Assembly (NCBI RefSeq): GCF_011074885.1
Contig: NC_054687.1
Location: 868,001-932,000 of the forward strand
DNA length: 64,000 nucleotides
DNA from: Brettanomyces bruxellensis
Lineage: Eukaryota > Ascomycota > Pichiomycetes > Pichiales > Pichiaceae
Direction: 5' to 3'
A program made the translations under genes and the position numbers. Each line of letters begins with the position of its first letter. Position 1 is the first letter of the stretch. Below are positions 38,811-49,407 of this stretch, piece by piece. The notes below the pieces were generated by a model that made no database searches, was not told where the DNA came from, and saw nothing but the letters and a program-made list of their open reading frames with translations.

Positions 38811-41800
38811 ATGGTCGAAAAACGGAAAAGAAGCAGTGTGGATGATGACGCAGAGCAAGATCAACCACCTGTGAAATCTATTTTAAAGCAAAGTGCAGAG
38901 ATAGCATTTCCTCGTGGTGGTGAGTCTGTTTTGACGCCTCTTGAAATCAAGAAAATCTCCAACCAGGCTAAGAGCGATGTCCTCTTTGAGCAGGCGCATA
39001 AAGAATCGAGAAAATCGAAAAAGCATGGAGGTAAAAGCCATCCAAAGACCGTGGATGAGGAAGAGCAAGAAAAAAGCCAAAAAGTTGAGGAATTATCATT
39101 CAAGATTCTTCAACCGGGATCGTATGTGTTGGGAAAGGTGGCAAAGGTGACAAACATTGAGCTCACACTCTCTTTGGCTGATAACTTGCAGGGATATGTG
39201 CCGATTACTAATGTCAGTAAGGAGCTCAGTAAACAGTTAGATGCATATGAGGAGCAAGAAGGGTCTGAAGATGACGATGATGATGAAGATATGAGTTCTG
39301 ATGACGATGAAGGAGAGGCTGAGGATAATGGCGATGAACAGGACAGAATTACAATTGCATCAAAGGCCAAAAGCTCTTCTTCTAGTGCCAAGTTCCCAAA
39401 TCTATCGACAAGATTTTCCGTCGGCCAGTATCTCCGGGCATATGTCGTTGAAAACACATCTGATACTGGAAGAAAGAGATTCGAGCTAAGTGTCGAGCCG
39501 GAGAATGTGAATAAAGGATTGAAAAAGGACGACTTTGAGCCAAACACGTATGTCCAGGCATCCATCAGGTCTGTTGAAGATCACGGTGCCATCTTGGACC
39601 TGGGAATGCACGATATGAACGGATTTCTTTCTAAGAAAGATGCAACTAAGGGCGGAATCGACTTGGCCAGTCTTGAAGTTGGCTCTGTGCATCTTTTGGC
39701 TGTGAAAAAGCGCTCAGGTAGAACTCTACAGCTCACAATTCCATCCGATAATGTGGAAAAAGAGCAAATACCATCGTCAGTTTCGACTATAGATGCCATA
39801 TTGCCTGGTTCGTTGGTTGACTGCACTATCACGGATGTCGTTTCGGAAGGTTTGATAGTGAAAGCCTTTGGACTTGCGAATGGTTCCATCAGTTTGACAC
39901 ACATTGGCAAGTACAACTCATCAGAGTTGGAAGACACTTTCAAGGTTGGTGAGTCTGTGAGGACCAGAGTTTACGCCTCGTATATACAGGATGGATTGAG
40001 AAATGTTCAGCTGTCTCTTCTTCCTCATATTGTAAACTTGAAGAAGCTGGCATATGATCCAAAGGACGAATCTGCACCTTTGGTTGCATTCCCTATTGGG
40101 CACATATTCGACGAGGTTACAATCTCAGGCTGTGACTCCAACTACTTGTTTGCGGATCTGGGAAGCAGAACTGCCGTTGGTCAAATTCACAAATCGCGAG
40201 TTTCGAAAGGTGCAGATTTGGATGCAGATTTCAAGACTGGCTCGACTCACCGGGCCAGAGTTTTGGGATATTCTCTTTTTGATAATGTGTATATTCTCAC
40301 TATGGACGAGGAGAAGATCGACCAAAAATACTTGAGAATGGAGGATATTCCAGCAGGCCAGTATGTGAAGTGTAAGGTGGATAAAATTGTCCCTGGAAAG
40401 GGTATACAGGTGAACTTGGAGGACACGTTTGAGGGTTTTGTGCCGGATGTCCACATCAGCGATGTGCATTTGCTTTATCCACAAAGGAAGTTTAAGATTG
40501 GCCGCACAGTCAAAGGTAGAGTCCTCAGAGTGTCCACAAACAGCACGCGGCCAACAATTTACATTACACTAAAGAGAACATTGGTCAGTGCCGATGATAG
40601 CGAGATCATTTCATCGTTTGACGAGGCCACAGTTGGAAAAAAGGCTCTTGCAACAGTTGAGAGGTTTTATCCTGGTGGATGTCTTGTCAGTTTCTTTGGA
40701 TTCCTCAGAGGTTTCTTGCCAAACTCTGAGATTAGTGAGACTTTTGTCAGCAAGCCACAGGATTTTCTAAAGCTTGGGCAGACTGTTAGAGTGAGGATCA
40801 TCAATGTTGAGAAGGAGAAAAACAGAATGAAGGTGAGTATGAGAGTTGCTGAAACTTTATCCGAGAAGCAGACAGAGGCCATGGAGAAGATTGTTCCTGG
40901 AAAAACAATTGTGGAGTGTAACATTGTGGAAAAGAATAGAAACAGCTTGATTGCAGAGCTTGCAGACTCGAACTTGAGAGGTGTTATACCTTGCGGACAG
41001 CTTTCGGATAAGACTTATGATGAGTGCCGTTCGCTTTTGAAAAAGACCAAGGTTGGATCAACCGTCAAGGCTTTGGTCATCTCGAAAGTTCCAAATGGAA
41101 GGTTTGTGGACTTGACCCTAAAGCCATCACTGATGAAAGATGCAGCGAATGGTGTCTTGCCATCTGATTATTCCGACATTACAATGTCTTCAAAGGAGCT
41201 CCATGGATTTGTCAAGAATGTAACCAGATATGGTGTGTTTGTCTCCTTTGCTAACCAGCTAACCGGTTTGATTCTCCCCAGATATTTGAACTCAAACGAT
41301 GTTGAGTATCTTGAAAAGAAGTTCTTCGTCAATCAGTCGATCTCGTGCCGTGTTGTCAAAATGGATGATGCCAACAGAAGATTCCTTTTATCTATGAAAG
41401 AGTCTGAGGGTGGCGTTATAGAGCCTGCAAACAACCCTGTGGATAAGCATATCAAGAAATTGAACGAGTATATTCCTGGAAGAATTACCAGGGCTGTTGT
41501 CAAATCGGTTAAGCTAGCATACTTGATAGTTAGGCTAGCTGACAACCAGCTTGGTCGTATTGATGTTACCAATTTGTTTGACAAGTTTGAGGACATTAAG
41601 GATCCAAAGAATCCAACATCACAGTTTAAAGAAGGCGAGATTCTCAAGGTGAAAGTGATTGGATACTTCGATTCCCGAAATCACACCTATCTTACCGAAA
41701 ACCACAGGCGTTTTGATGAGTCTGTGATAGGACTAAGCGCCAGAAAGGTCGATATTGACACAGGTAAGAATACTGAAAGACTGTATCTCCCAACTATTGA

Positions 41801-44024
41801 AGATGCAAAGATTGGGGACGAGATTCTAGGATTTGTCAATAACTTTTCGATTGGCGCTGTGTGGATTAGTATGGCCGCCAAGTATAAGGGAAGAGTTTCG
41901 TTCATGAATCTCAGCAGTGACATTTCAGTTCTTTCCGACGTCGAAAAAGTTCATCCGTTAGGTAGTGCTTTGAAGTTGAAGATCGTTGATGTCAGCAAGC
42001 AGTATTCGACTGTTGAGCTTTCGGGAAGGGCTGACTACATCACTTCTATTGATTCAGTCCATGTTGGTGATCGTGTTCCTGCACGTGTGGTCAAGGTTTA
42101 TGAGAGTTACGTTTTATTGGAGTTGGGTGACCATGTTGATGCCGCCGCTTACATAACAGAAGCTCTCGATGACTACGATCAGAAGTTGGAGGAGGTTTAC
42201 GCTCAAAATGATGTTGTTGCTGCCAGAGTTCTTGAAGTTGATAAGCCAAGCAAGAGAATTGAAGTTTCGCTTCAATCCGACACTGCTAAAGATAAATCTA
42301 TCGACTCCGTTGACAATTTGAAGGTGGGAGATATTGTGAGAGGTTTTGTCAATCGAATCAACAACGGAGGTTTGCTTGTTGCACTTTCTAAAGACGTATA
42401 TGCGTTTGTCAATGTGGCCAACCTTTCAGATTCCTACTTGAAGGACTGGAAGCCATTCTTCAAGCTTTATCAGCCTGTTACTGGAAAGGTTGTGAGGGCC
42501 GATGGTTTGGGTAAGATCATGCTGTCTTTGAAAGAAAGTGATATGTCTGGCAAAGCGCACTTGCTAAAGAGATTTGAAGACCTCAAAGTTGGAGAAATAT
42601 ATGATGGAGTCGTCAGGTCCGTCGTTGAGTATGGTGTTTTCGTTAAGCTTGATGGATGTCTTAACCTTACCGGTTTGTGCTACCACACGGAGATTGCCGA
42701 CCATCCAGTTAAGGACATTAAGAGCATATTTGGGGAGGGTGATAAGGTGAAAGTGAAGATTCTCAAGTTGAACGCAGAAAAGCAGCATCTTTCTTTGGGT
42801 ATGAAGGCTTCGTACTTTGCAAATGAGGAGAATGAGGAGAATTCTCAGGCTGAAAAAGAGAATACTGAGAGTGATGCGGAAGAGAACGGAGAAGGTGAAG
42901 ACGAAATAATGTCGGATGCCTCTGAATCTGAGAAGGAAGAGGACTTTGTTGATGCCACATATGCTAATGACAAGTCTTCTGGTGATGAGGATGCCCCAGC
43001 TTTGGAAACGGAAACTGCAAGTGGACTATCTACATCTGAAGGTTTGTCCACAGGCATTGATTGGACAGCTTCTGTTTTGGAGCAGGCCAAGGATGAAGAT
43101 GAGTCGGATAGTGATGATGAATACGATGAGAACCTAAAGAAGAAGAAGAAGAGGTCCAAGAGAACTAAAATTTCGCAGATCGAGGACAAAACCGCTGAAA
43201 TCAACACCCGTGCCCCAGAGTCTGTGTCCGACTTTGAAAGATTGCTCTTGGGTAATCCAAACTCATCTATTATGTGGATTCAGTACATGTCTTTCCAGTT
43301 GCAGCTTGGTGAGATTGAGAAAGCCAGAAAGATTGGTGACCGTGCCTTGAAGACGATCAATTACAGGGAGGAAAGTGAGAAGATGAACGTTTGGATCGCA
43401 CTTTTGAATTTGGAGAATATGTTTGGAACAGAGGACACGCTCAAGGATACATTCACTCGGGCTTGCCAGTATATGGATGCGTACACTATGCACAGAAAGC
43501 TTGCCTCAATCTACATTTCATCCGACAAGTTTGAGGAGGCTGATTCCATGTTTAAGGTTATCTGCAAGAAGTTTGGATATGATCACGTGATCGTCTGGGT
43601 TGCATACGGACGGTTCTTGATTGAGAGATCAAAGCCAGACGAAGCACACCAGGTTCTTGCCAAAGCATTGCAGGTTCTTACAAAGAGAAGTCACGTGGAA
43701 GTTGTGCGAAAATTTGCACAACTCGAATTTTCGGAAGGTGACCCGGAGCAAGGAAGATCTTTGTTTGAGGGACTTCTCTCAGATATTCCAAAGAGATTGG
43801 ATATCTGGAATGTCTACATTGACCAGGAAATCAAGAATGGAGATAAGAACAAGGTCGAGGATTTGTTTGAGAGAGTCAGTGCAAGAAAGTTAACCAAGAA
43901 GCAAGCCAAATTCTTCTTTGGAAAATGGTTATCTTATGAAGGTAAGAATGGTGACGAGAAAGCATCGGACTACGTTAAGGCTAAGGCTGCAGAATATGCA
44001 CAGCAGCTCGCTGAAAAGAATTAA
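38811..44024 (+). CDS. RRP5: RRP5, S1/HAT-repeat pre-rRNA processing factor
   Basis: 1737 residues (S. cerevisiae 1729) from the ATG at 38811, which gives the family start MVEKRKR followed by the block IAFPRGGESVLTPLE. Twelve or so S1 RNA-binding motifs fill residues ~90-1330 (for example VLGKVAKVTNIELTLSLADN and GFVKNVTRYGVFVSFANQLT), interrupted by an acidic Asp/Glu linker near 150-185. A second acidic, Lys-rich linker (about 1335-1460) leads to the C-terminal HAT/TPR helical repeats (about 1465-1730) with DFERLLLGNPNSSIMWIQYM. Rrp5 is nucleolar and is the one factor required for both 18S and 25S/5.8S rRNA lineages. Reading frame is intact throughout. Codons are A/T-leaning compared with the genes at 0-20 kb. 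Confidence 0.96.
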   Translation: MVEKRKRSSVDDDAEQDQPPVKSILKQSAEIAFPRGGESVLTPLEIKKISNQAKSDVLFEQAHKESRKSKKHGGKSHPKTVDEEEQEKSQKVEELSFKILQPGSYVLGKVAKVTNIELTLSLADNLQGYVPITNVSKELSKQLDAYEEQEGSEDDDDDEDMSSDDDEGEAEDNGDEQDRITIASKAKSSSSSAKFPNLSTRFSVGQYLRAYVVENTSDTGRKRFELSVEPENVNKGLKKDDFEPNTYVQASIRSVEDHGAILDLGMHDMNGFLSKKDATKGGIDLASLEVGSVHLLAVKKRSGRTLQLTIPSDNVEKEQIPSSVSTIDAILPGSLVDCTITDVVSEGLIVKAFGLANGSISLTHIGKYNSSELEDTFKVGESVRTRVYASYIQDGLRNVQLSLLPHIVNLKKLAYDPKDESAPLVAFPIGHIFDEVTISGCDSNYLFADLGSRTAVGQIHKSRVSKGADLDADFKTGSTHRARVLGYSLFDNVYILTMDEEKIDQKYLRMEDIPAGQYVKCKVDKIVPGKGIQVNLEDTFEGFVPDVHISDVHLLYPQRKFKIGRTVKGRVLRVSTNSTRPTIYITLKRTLVSADDSEIISSFDEATVGKKALATVERFYPGGCLVSFFGFLRGFLPNSEISETFVSKPQDFLKLGQTVRVRIINVEKEKNRMKVSMRVAETLSEKQTEAMEKIVPGKTIVECNIVEKNRNSLIAELADSNLRGVIPCGQLSDKTYDECRSLLKKTKVGSTVKALVISKVPNGRFVDLTLKPSLMKDAANGVLPSDYSDITMSSKELHGFVKNVTRYGVFVSFANQLTGLILPRYLNSNDVEYLEKKFFVNQSISCRVVKMDDANRRFLLSMKESEGGVIEPANNPVDKHIKKLNEYIPGRITRAVVKSVKLAYLIVRLADNQLGRIDVTNLFDKFEDIKDPKNPTSQFKEGEILKVKVIGYFDSRNHTYLTENHRRFDESVIGLSARKVDIDTGKNTERLYLPTIEDAKIGDEILGFVNNFSIGAVWISMAAKYKGRVSFMNLSSDISVLSDVEKVHPLGSALKLKIVDVSKQYSTVELSGRADYITSIDSVHVGDRVPARVVKVYESYVLLELGDHVDAAAYITEALDDYDQKLEEVYAQNDVVAARVLEVDKPSKRIEVSLQSDTAKDKSIDSVDNLKVGDIVRGFVNRINNGGLLVALSKDVYAFVNVANLSDSYLKDWKPFFKLYQPVTGKVVRADGLGKIMLSLKESDMSGKAHLLKRFEDLKVGEIYDGVVRSVVEYGVFVKLDGCLNLTGLCYHTEIADHPVKDIKSIFGEGDKVKVKILKLNAEKQHLSLGMKASYFANEENEENSQAEKENTESDAEENGEGEDEIMSDASESEKEEDFVDATYANDKSSGDEDAPALETETASGLSTSEGLSTGIDWTASVLEQAKDEDESDSDDEYDENLKKKKKRSKRTKISQIEDKTAEINTRAPESVSDFERLLLGNPNSSIMWIQYMSFQLQLGEIEKARKIGDRALKTINYREESEKMNVWIALLNLENMFGTEDTLKDTFTRACQYMDAYTMHRKLASIYISSDKFEEADSMFKVICKKFGYDHVIVWVAYGRFLIERSKPDEAHQVLAKALQVLTKRSHVEVVRKFAQLEFSEGDPEQGRSLFEGLLSDIPKRLDIWNVYIDQEIKNGDKNKVEDLFERVSARKLTKKQAKFFFGKWLSYEGKNGDEKASDYVKAKAAEYAQQLAEKN

Positions 44025-44281
44025 ATTTTTATCGTGTTATAGAAGTTGTTGAATTTAATGTAAAGTATTTGATAAGCATAAAGCTGTAGTTGTTGGTATT
44101 ATTTGGTATTTTACTTTTTTTTTTTTATTCTCACTCCTTGAGAGTTTCTCTTTCCTTTTTCGGGGTGGACAAAAATATTGTGCCAATAATAAATTAAGTA
44201 AACGAGTCCTTATTCACAAGATACTCGTACTCCCAATAAAATATCTTCTTTCTGACCGTAATTACTGTTTTTTGGACAACT

Positions 44282-45328
44282 ATGATGTGGCTTCAAGTTG
44301 TTGCTCTAGCTCACCTTCTGTTGCTAATCAGACTGGGGTTGAATTGGCTTTTGAGTGATTTCCAAAAGAAGCCAACTCCTATATTGTTTTCCGAACTTTT
44401 GCAGCATTTATCTGACTGCTATCAAAACATCGATGATTCCTACAATTGTGCAATTTCAAAACGAAAAACTATAACAAAGGTGGTCTCTAAATATTTTGGA
44501 GTATCAGCCTCCAAGCAATTCGACATGTGAGTATTTGAAATGTGAACTTTTATTTTTAAGATGAGGATACTAACAAATAATACTGATCAAAAAAATAGAT
44601 GCACAAGTAGTGTGTTTATGCTTGGAAAAGACGTCAATCAGATGGCTCTATTATTAAGAATGTGCTATGATAATGCTATGCTTACCGAGGACAATGTGGG
44701 ATATATGGAGATTTCATATAAATTCTCTATGTATGCCTTTAAACCAGCAATTGCTATCTCAGTAGTCTGTGCACAATTGTTTTGTCTTCTACAAATTACG
44801 CAGTTTGCATTCTCATACTTTTCAAATAATGAGACACTGTTTCAAGTTCCCAAGAAAGTGCTCAATACTAAAATTATCCGACAACCTCAGAAACCCCTAA
44901 GGTTGAAGCAACGAGAATATAATCTTTTCAAACCAAATTCGAAAGATGAGATTGAGAATCACTTAAAAACGATATCACAAATTAACAAACTACTTGTTGA
45001 AGATGACAAGCAAACAGCTGATATCAAAAGCCTGAAATCTCCTTCTGCAGTTAAGAGATTTACGTTTGGAGAAACTCTTATACCTTCAAATAGTATTTGG
45101 AGCGTGCAAGCACCAAAGAAGTCAACAACTATGAAGTCGGAGACCTTAAAGGTCAAAAATGATAAAGAAGTATTGAAAGTCAAAAACGATAAAGAAAATG
45201 TGAAAGTTACCAAAGTAAAAAATTCCAAGGTTAGTAGTGGTTCAAAGATGTCATCTGATCAAATCAAAGCAAATTTTAAGAAGAAGGTGTTAGCTTTAAA
45301 GAATCAAAATAAAAAGGTTAAGTCATAA
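44282..45328 (+). CDS. Unknown membrane protein, two exons
   Basis: CDS = 44282-44526 joined to 44599-45328, giving 324 residues. Exon 1 ends in ...KQFD plus AT, and exon 2 supplies A, so the join reads D-I-C-T-S-S. Two hydrophobic segments are visible: about 6-25 (VVALAHLLLLIRLGLNWLL) and about 142-170 (AIAISVVCAQLFCLLQITQF). The C-terminal 150 residues are polar and basic, with an imperfect LKVKNDKE repeat and a Lys-rich end. I do not recognise it. The plan of two membrane spans followed by a basic soluble tail, with a PLRLKQRE stretch just after the second span, loosely recalls the pore-membrane nucleoporin Pom34, but this is a weak hint. Without the intron neither half makes a sensible protein. 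Confidence 0.75.
44527..44598 (+). other. Spliceosomal intron, 72 bases
   Basis: Donor GTGAGT at 44527, exact branch site TACTAAC at 44568-44574, acceptor AAATAG ending at 44598. The in-frame stop TGA in the donor ends exon 1 if unspliced. Splicing restores a continuous frame between the two coding parts. Confidence 0.85.
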
Positions 45329-45785
45329 ATTAAATAATTTAAATTATATACATACGGGCAATACCATAATAAGGTATGTAAAAATATCAAAGCATGATAT
45401 GTAAAGAATGATTCAAAGATTTAAAGTTTTACTGTCAGGATAGGATTGCACGACAAATTTCCGGATGTGGCTCAAACAGGCAAAGAAGAAAAAAATATGA
45501 ATACAATAGGAATGGTACAGCGGGGATAAAAGTAAAATGTGGGAGAGAAGCAAAAACAAAAACAAAAATAAGAAATAAGAAAAAGGTGGGGAAAATGTGC
45601 CCCTGCGGGAAATAAACATTGCACACACATTCCCCGGAATGTCCTCTTTGATTTCTTTGGTTATTCTCAACACCAACAATAAACACTCCATATTCAAAGT
45701 TTTATCAGGAACTTACGATGCTTAATAAGGTCTAAGGTGTGGGCTGGCCTGAATATTATTATCTACATTTGCATTTACTGCAGTC
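45329..45785. other. Spacer upstream of ETP1
   Basis: AT-rich, with a purine-rich run (45540-45590) of AACAAAAACAAAAA type. Presumed terminator of the upstream gene and promoter of ETP1. No gene is seen. Confidence 0.5.
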
Positions 45786-47756
45786 ATGGAAGACACAACC
45801 TGTGATAATAATACTAGATACACAATTGTTCTCGATATATTTAAGCCGATTGATTTATTTGAAGAGGGACAACTTGAGCAGAAAAAAAGTTCAGGTTCAT
45901 CGAATTCACCCCGTCTAGGTATAAATTATCTTAGAACGGTTCAAAGAAAGAAATTAGTCAAGTATCCTGAGGATTTAAGTTTGGACGCTTGGTGTTCTGA
46001 AGTTTACGAGAAAGAGGATATTTTCACGAAACTACCTGGTGGAAAGGTATCAGGACAACAGAAAGAGAAAGATTTGGCGGAGTTTTCAATAGAAAAGCTG
46101 GCCACTGAAGAAAAGATATCTTTGCGGAAGAAGGACAATAATAATTTTGTGGACTACAGGTTTTCAAGGGTGGATATTATAGCAGCAGACATGAAGAAGG
46201 GTGAGATTATATCCTCAAACGAGCCATTGAAGGCAAAACTACTAGGTTATGGTGTTGTACGTCTTTACAAAAACAGGGAGAGTAAGAAGGGGATATTGAT
46301 GAAAAACAAAGGCGATGATACCACAGTTGCCATTCTGGGAGTTCCATTTTACTTCACGACGAGTGACTTGCTGTTGGGCTTTTTTGATAAGGATGTTCTT
46401 GACAGTGCATCGCACATGAGGCTTTTGAAGACACAAACACCAAATCGATACATGGTTTTGATGAAGTTTAGAAGTGCACTAAAGGCAAAAGAATTCGTCG
46501 ACAAGTACAACGGGAGACATTTCAACTCGATGGAGCTGGAGGCGTGCCAGATAATATTCATCAAAGAGATTATTTTCAGACCTCTGACACACAATATGGG
46601 GAAGTTAAGCACCATCCCGTATCTTTTGGACGATCCCTTTACGTCAACAAAGGCTGCAGAAGTCGTTTCAGGCAAGGATGTGAAGAATTCTCCCAGAAGA
46701 GGGTCCTCGTCAAGCTTTAAAAAAGACTCAGCTGACAAACCAAGGGAAACAATGGGTCAGGGACCATCTGAATATACAGAATTGGCCACTTGTCCAGTCT
46801 GTTTGGAGAGATTAGACGCAACTGTGACGGGATTGCTCACAATTCCTTGCCAGCACACTTTCCACAGCAACTGTCTTGCCAAGTGGACAGATGACACGTG
46901 TCCGGTTTGCCGGTATTCGAGCCGGCTAGACATGAGAAAGTCGCAGGAGGAAAAACGGGTTGATCGGTGTACGGAGTGCGAGGCCACGGATAATCTTTGG
47001 ATTTGTCTTCTTTGCGGACATATCGGTTGCGGCCGGTACGATTCAGGCCATGCAATTGATCACTACGATAAAACTTCGCATTGCTTTGCGATGGAAATTA
47101 CCACGCAGCGAGTCTGGGACTATTCTGGCGATAATTACGTGCATCGTCTAGTGCAAAGTGAGGTGGATGGCAAGTATCTGGAGCTTCCAATCAGAGACAA
47201 GCCTCACAAGGGCTTTTTAGGGGATGATGATGACGATTATGAGGATGATGAAGATGAAGGTGACGAGGAGGATGAAGCCAAGGAGGCGAAGATTGAGAAA
47301 ATCGGCCTCGAGTATTCCAATATGCTCATTTCGCAGCTCGAGTCGCAGCGGGAGTTTTACGATTCGAAGTTTGCCGAGGTCCAGAATAAGTTCAATCTTG
47401 CGAATCAAAACTTGGTGAGTGTGAAAAAGACGTTGGGCGGGTTGAAGGAGAAACTCGAAAAAGTGTCCGAGGACTATCGAGCATGTAAGAAGGTTGATCC
47501 GAAGGAACTGTCAGATGTCAAGCGGAAGTACGAGGACGAGAAGTCGTTGAATAAGGCGTTTATGGAGAAATTGTCGTTTCTGACTTCGCAGAATTCGGAA
47601 CTCCAGGACAAAAATAAGGACCTCGAGGATCAGGTAAGGGATTTGATGTTTTATTTGGACACTCAGAGCAAGCTGAAGGATGCACCTGAGGAGGTCAAGG
47701 AGGGCCAAATAGTGATAAAGAAAAAGCCTAAGAAGCACAGGAGGAGTAGGAAGTGA
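45786..47756 (+). CDS. ETP1: ETP1 / BRAP2-type RING and UBP zinc-finger protein
   Basis: 656 residues (S. cerevisiae Etp1 585). Domain order is that of the BRAP2 family: an RRM-like BRAP2 domain at about 175-265 (VAILGVPFYFTTSDLLLGFF), a RING-H2 finger at about 335-380 (CPVCLERLD, CQHTFHSNCL, CPVCRY), a UBP-type zinc finger at about 393-460 (CTECEATDNLWICLLCGHIG), an acidic run (about 480-500), a coiled coil (about 515-640) and a Lys/Arg-rich tail. Family knowledge: a ubiquitin ligase-like protein; yeast Etp1 is linked to ethanol tolerance and to turnover of nutrient transporters. All zinc ligands I can trace are present. It converges with YPK3, 205 bases apart. Confidence 0.92.
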   Translation: MEDTTCDNNTRYTIVLDIFKPIDLFEEGQLEQKKSSGSSNSPRLGINYLRTVQRKKLVKYPEDLSLDAWCSEVYEKEDIFTKLPGGKVSGQQKEKDLAEFSIEKLATEEKISLRKKDNNNFVDYRFSRVDIIAADMKKGEIISSNEPLKAKLLGYGVVRLYKNRESKKGILMKNKGDDTTVAILGVPFYFTTSDLLLGFFDKDVLDSASHMRLLKTQTPNRYMVLMKFRSALKAKEFVDKYNGRHFNSMELEACQIIFIKEIIFRPLTHNMGKLSTIPYLLDDPFTSTKAAEVVSGKDVKNSPRRGSSSSFKKDSADKPRETMGQGPSEYTELATCPVCLERLDATVTGLLTIPCQHTFHSNCLAKWTDDTCPVCRYSSRLDMRKSQEEKRVDRCTECEATDNLWICLLCGHIGCGRYDSGHAIDHYDKTSHCFAMEITTQRVWDYSGDNYVHRLVQSEVDGKYLELPIRDKPHKGFLGDDDDDYEDDEDEGDEEDEAKEAKIEKIGLEYSNMLISQLESQREFYDSKFAEVQNKFNLANQNLVSVKKTLGGLKEKLEKVSEDYRACKKVDPKELSDVKRKYEDEKSLNKAFMEKLSFLTSQNSELQDKNKDLEDQVRDLMFYLDTQSKLKDAPEEVKEGQIVIKKKPKKHRRSRK

Positions 47757-47961
47757 CTATTATGAAACATATGTAATTAAAATAACTGAAATGTAACGAA
47801 TGCAATTAGATAAATAAGCAACGCGCCGGAACCATCATGGGGTTCATGTCTAGAAAAGGAAAAATGCAAAGAGATAGCAAGAGAGAGAGAGAAAAAAAAA
47901 AGTAAAAGTAACAAAAACATTGGAAGAAAGAAAAATGATTGTCAATTAAACCAACACGATT

Positions 47962-49407
47962 TCATCGGAGAACACTCTCGTCCGTATATGAAAAGTTGGT
48001 GAAGTAAACAGACTTCTTGACATCGTTATTACCGCTAGGATCAGTCCTTTGAATCGGAATAAATGAGGAGGTACTTGTCGATCTACTTTCTTCAATACTC
48101 TCAAACAGAGACTCACCAATTGGAGAGCTTGGAGGAGTAATGGGCATCGAAGTGAACTCTTCATCAAAGTTCTCTGCATCCTCCGGATTAGTGATTATTG
48201 GTACAATCGGAGGAGGCAACTTGTCATCATCTTGTGCGATAAGTGCATCCCAATCTATATATCTGAAAAAGCGGTGCTTCTTCACCTTGTCAAACTCCTT
48301 ATCGCAGTTTATTCTCTTCCTTGGATTCTTGTTGAGCAATTTCCTGAGAAAGTCATTTGCATCCTGCGAAAGATAAAATGGATACCTGACTTTTTGCTTC
48401 ACGATTTTATCCATGATTCGTTTATGATTGTTTCCAATAAATGGTGGTGTTCCAGTTAGCATATCGTATAAAACAGCACCCAAGGACCACCAATCACATT
48501 GCGAGTCGTAGCATTCTCCCTTCACCACTTCCGGCGCCATGTATTCGGCCGTTCCAAACATGGAGTTGCACTCATTTGAAACCTTGCTGAGTCCAAAGTC
48601 TGTGAGAACTAGATGGCCGCGACTGTTAAGCATGCAATTTTCAGGTTTCAGATCCCTGTATATAACACCCACATTTATGTGTAAATGCCGCAGTGCAAGC
48701 ACCAATTCTGCCGCGTAGTAACATGCCACTTTTTCAGAGAGCATCCTCTCCTCTCTTAGATAGTGGAAAAGCTCTCCTCCATCCAAATATTCGAGGATCA
48801 AGTACACTTTATCGAAATCCTGAAGTGCATAGTACAATTTCACGATGTTGGGGTGTCTCACCTTTTTTAGGATCGTCCTCTCAGTCAATGTCTGCTCATA
48901 ATTTGTCGCATTGACAATCATAGAGGCTTTCCTGAATTGCTTTTGTGCGTACAACTTACCCGTTTTCTTATGCCGGACCAATAAAACTTTTCCATAACTT
49001 CCCTTTCCTAAAACCTTGAGCTGCTTGAAGTCCTGTATTTTCGGTTTTTGCCGCTTCGCCTCCTTCTGCACCCCAGTTTTCTTCTTCTCATTTAGCTTGC
49101 CCGCCTCGTTTGGCTCTTCTTCGCTAGAAAGACCCCTACGACTTCCTTGTCTGCTTTCTGCATTATCAGAGTCGTAAAATTCATCCAATGTCACTTTGTA
49201 AGACGTTCCTAAACGTTTACCAATGGAACCAACTGAAACGACATTGTTCGAGTTGTGCTTTTTGAAGAATTGCACTCCCTCTCCTTCATTATCTGAGAGG
49301 TCTGGAGTGTTGATAGTGCTTAAATCCTCATCTTCTTTATTAATGCTGACTTTATCCCTGAATTCAGAGGCAAGGCTGTCCTCATCGAATTCGAAAACGT
49401 CACCCAT
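47962..49407 (-). CDS. YPK3: YPK3-like AGC kinase (S6 kinase type)
   Basis: 481 residues (S. cerevisiae Ypk3 525). The kinase domain spans about 130-385: glycine loop LGKGSYGKV, lysine in YAQKQFRKA, IYRDLKPEN, TDFGLSK and GTAEYMAPE. The activation-loop phosphosite is serine (NSMFGTAEY) in place of the usual threonine. The C-terminal tail has a turn-motif-like ITPPSSP and a hydrophobic motif FTNFSY, the TORC1 target in this family. The N terminus is acidic and Ser-rich. Known role: TORC1-dependent phosphorylation of ribosomal protein S6. It is distinguished from Ypk1/2 and Sch9 by the lack of a C2 domain and by the tail. Divergent with THP3. Confidence 0.87.
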   Translation of the reverse strand: MGDVFEFDEDSLASEFRDKVSINKEDEDLSTINTPDLSDNEGEGVQFFKKHNSNNVVSVGSIGKRLGTSYKVTLDEFYDSDNAESRQGSRRGLSSEEEPNEAGKLNEKKKTGVQKEAKRQKPKIQDFKQLKVLGKGSYGKVLLVRHKKTGKLYAQKQFRKASMIVNATNYEQTLTERTILKKVRHPNIVKLYYALQDFDKVYLILEYLDGGELFHYLREERMLSEKVACYYAAELVLALRHLHINVGVIYRDLKPENCMLNSRGHLVLTDFGLSKVSNECNSMFGTAEYMAPEVVKGECYDSQCDWWSLGAVLYDMLTGTPPFIGNNHKRIMDKIVKQKVRYPFYLSQDANDFLRKLLNKNPRKRINCDKEFDKVKKHRFFRYIDWDALIAQDDDKLPPPIVPIITNPEDAENFDEEFTSMPITPPSSPIGESLFESIEESRSTSTSSFIPIQRTDPSGNNDVKKSVYFTNFSYTDESVLR

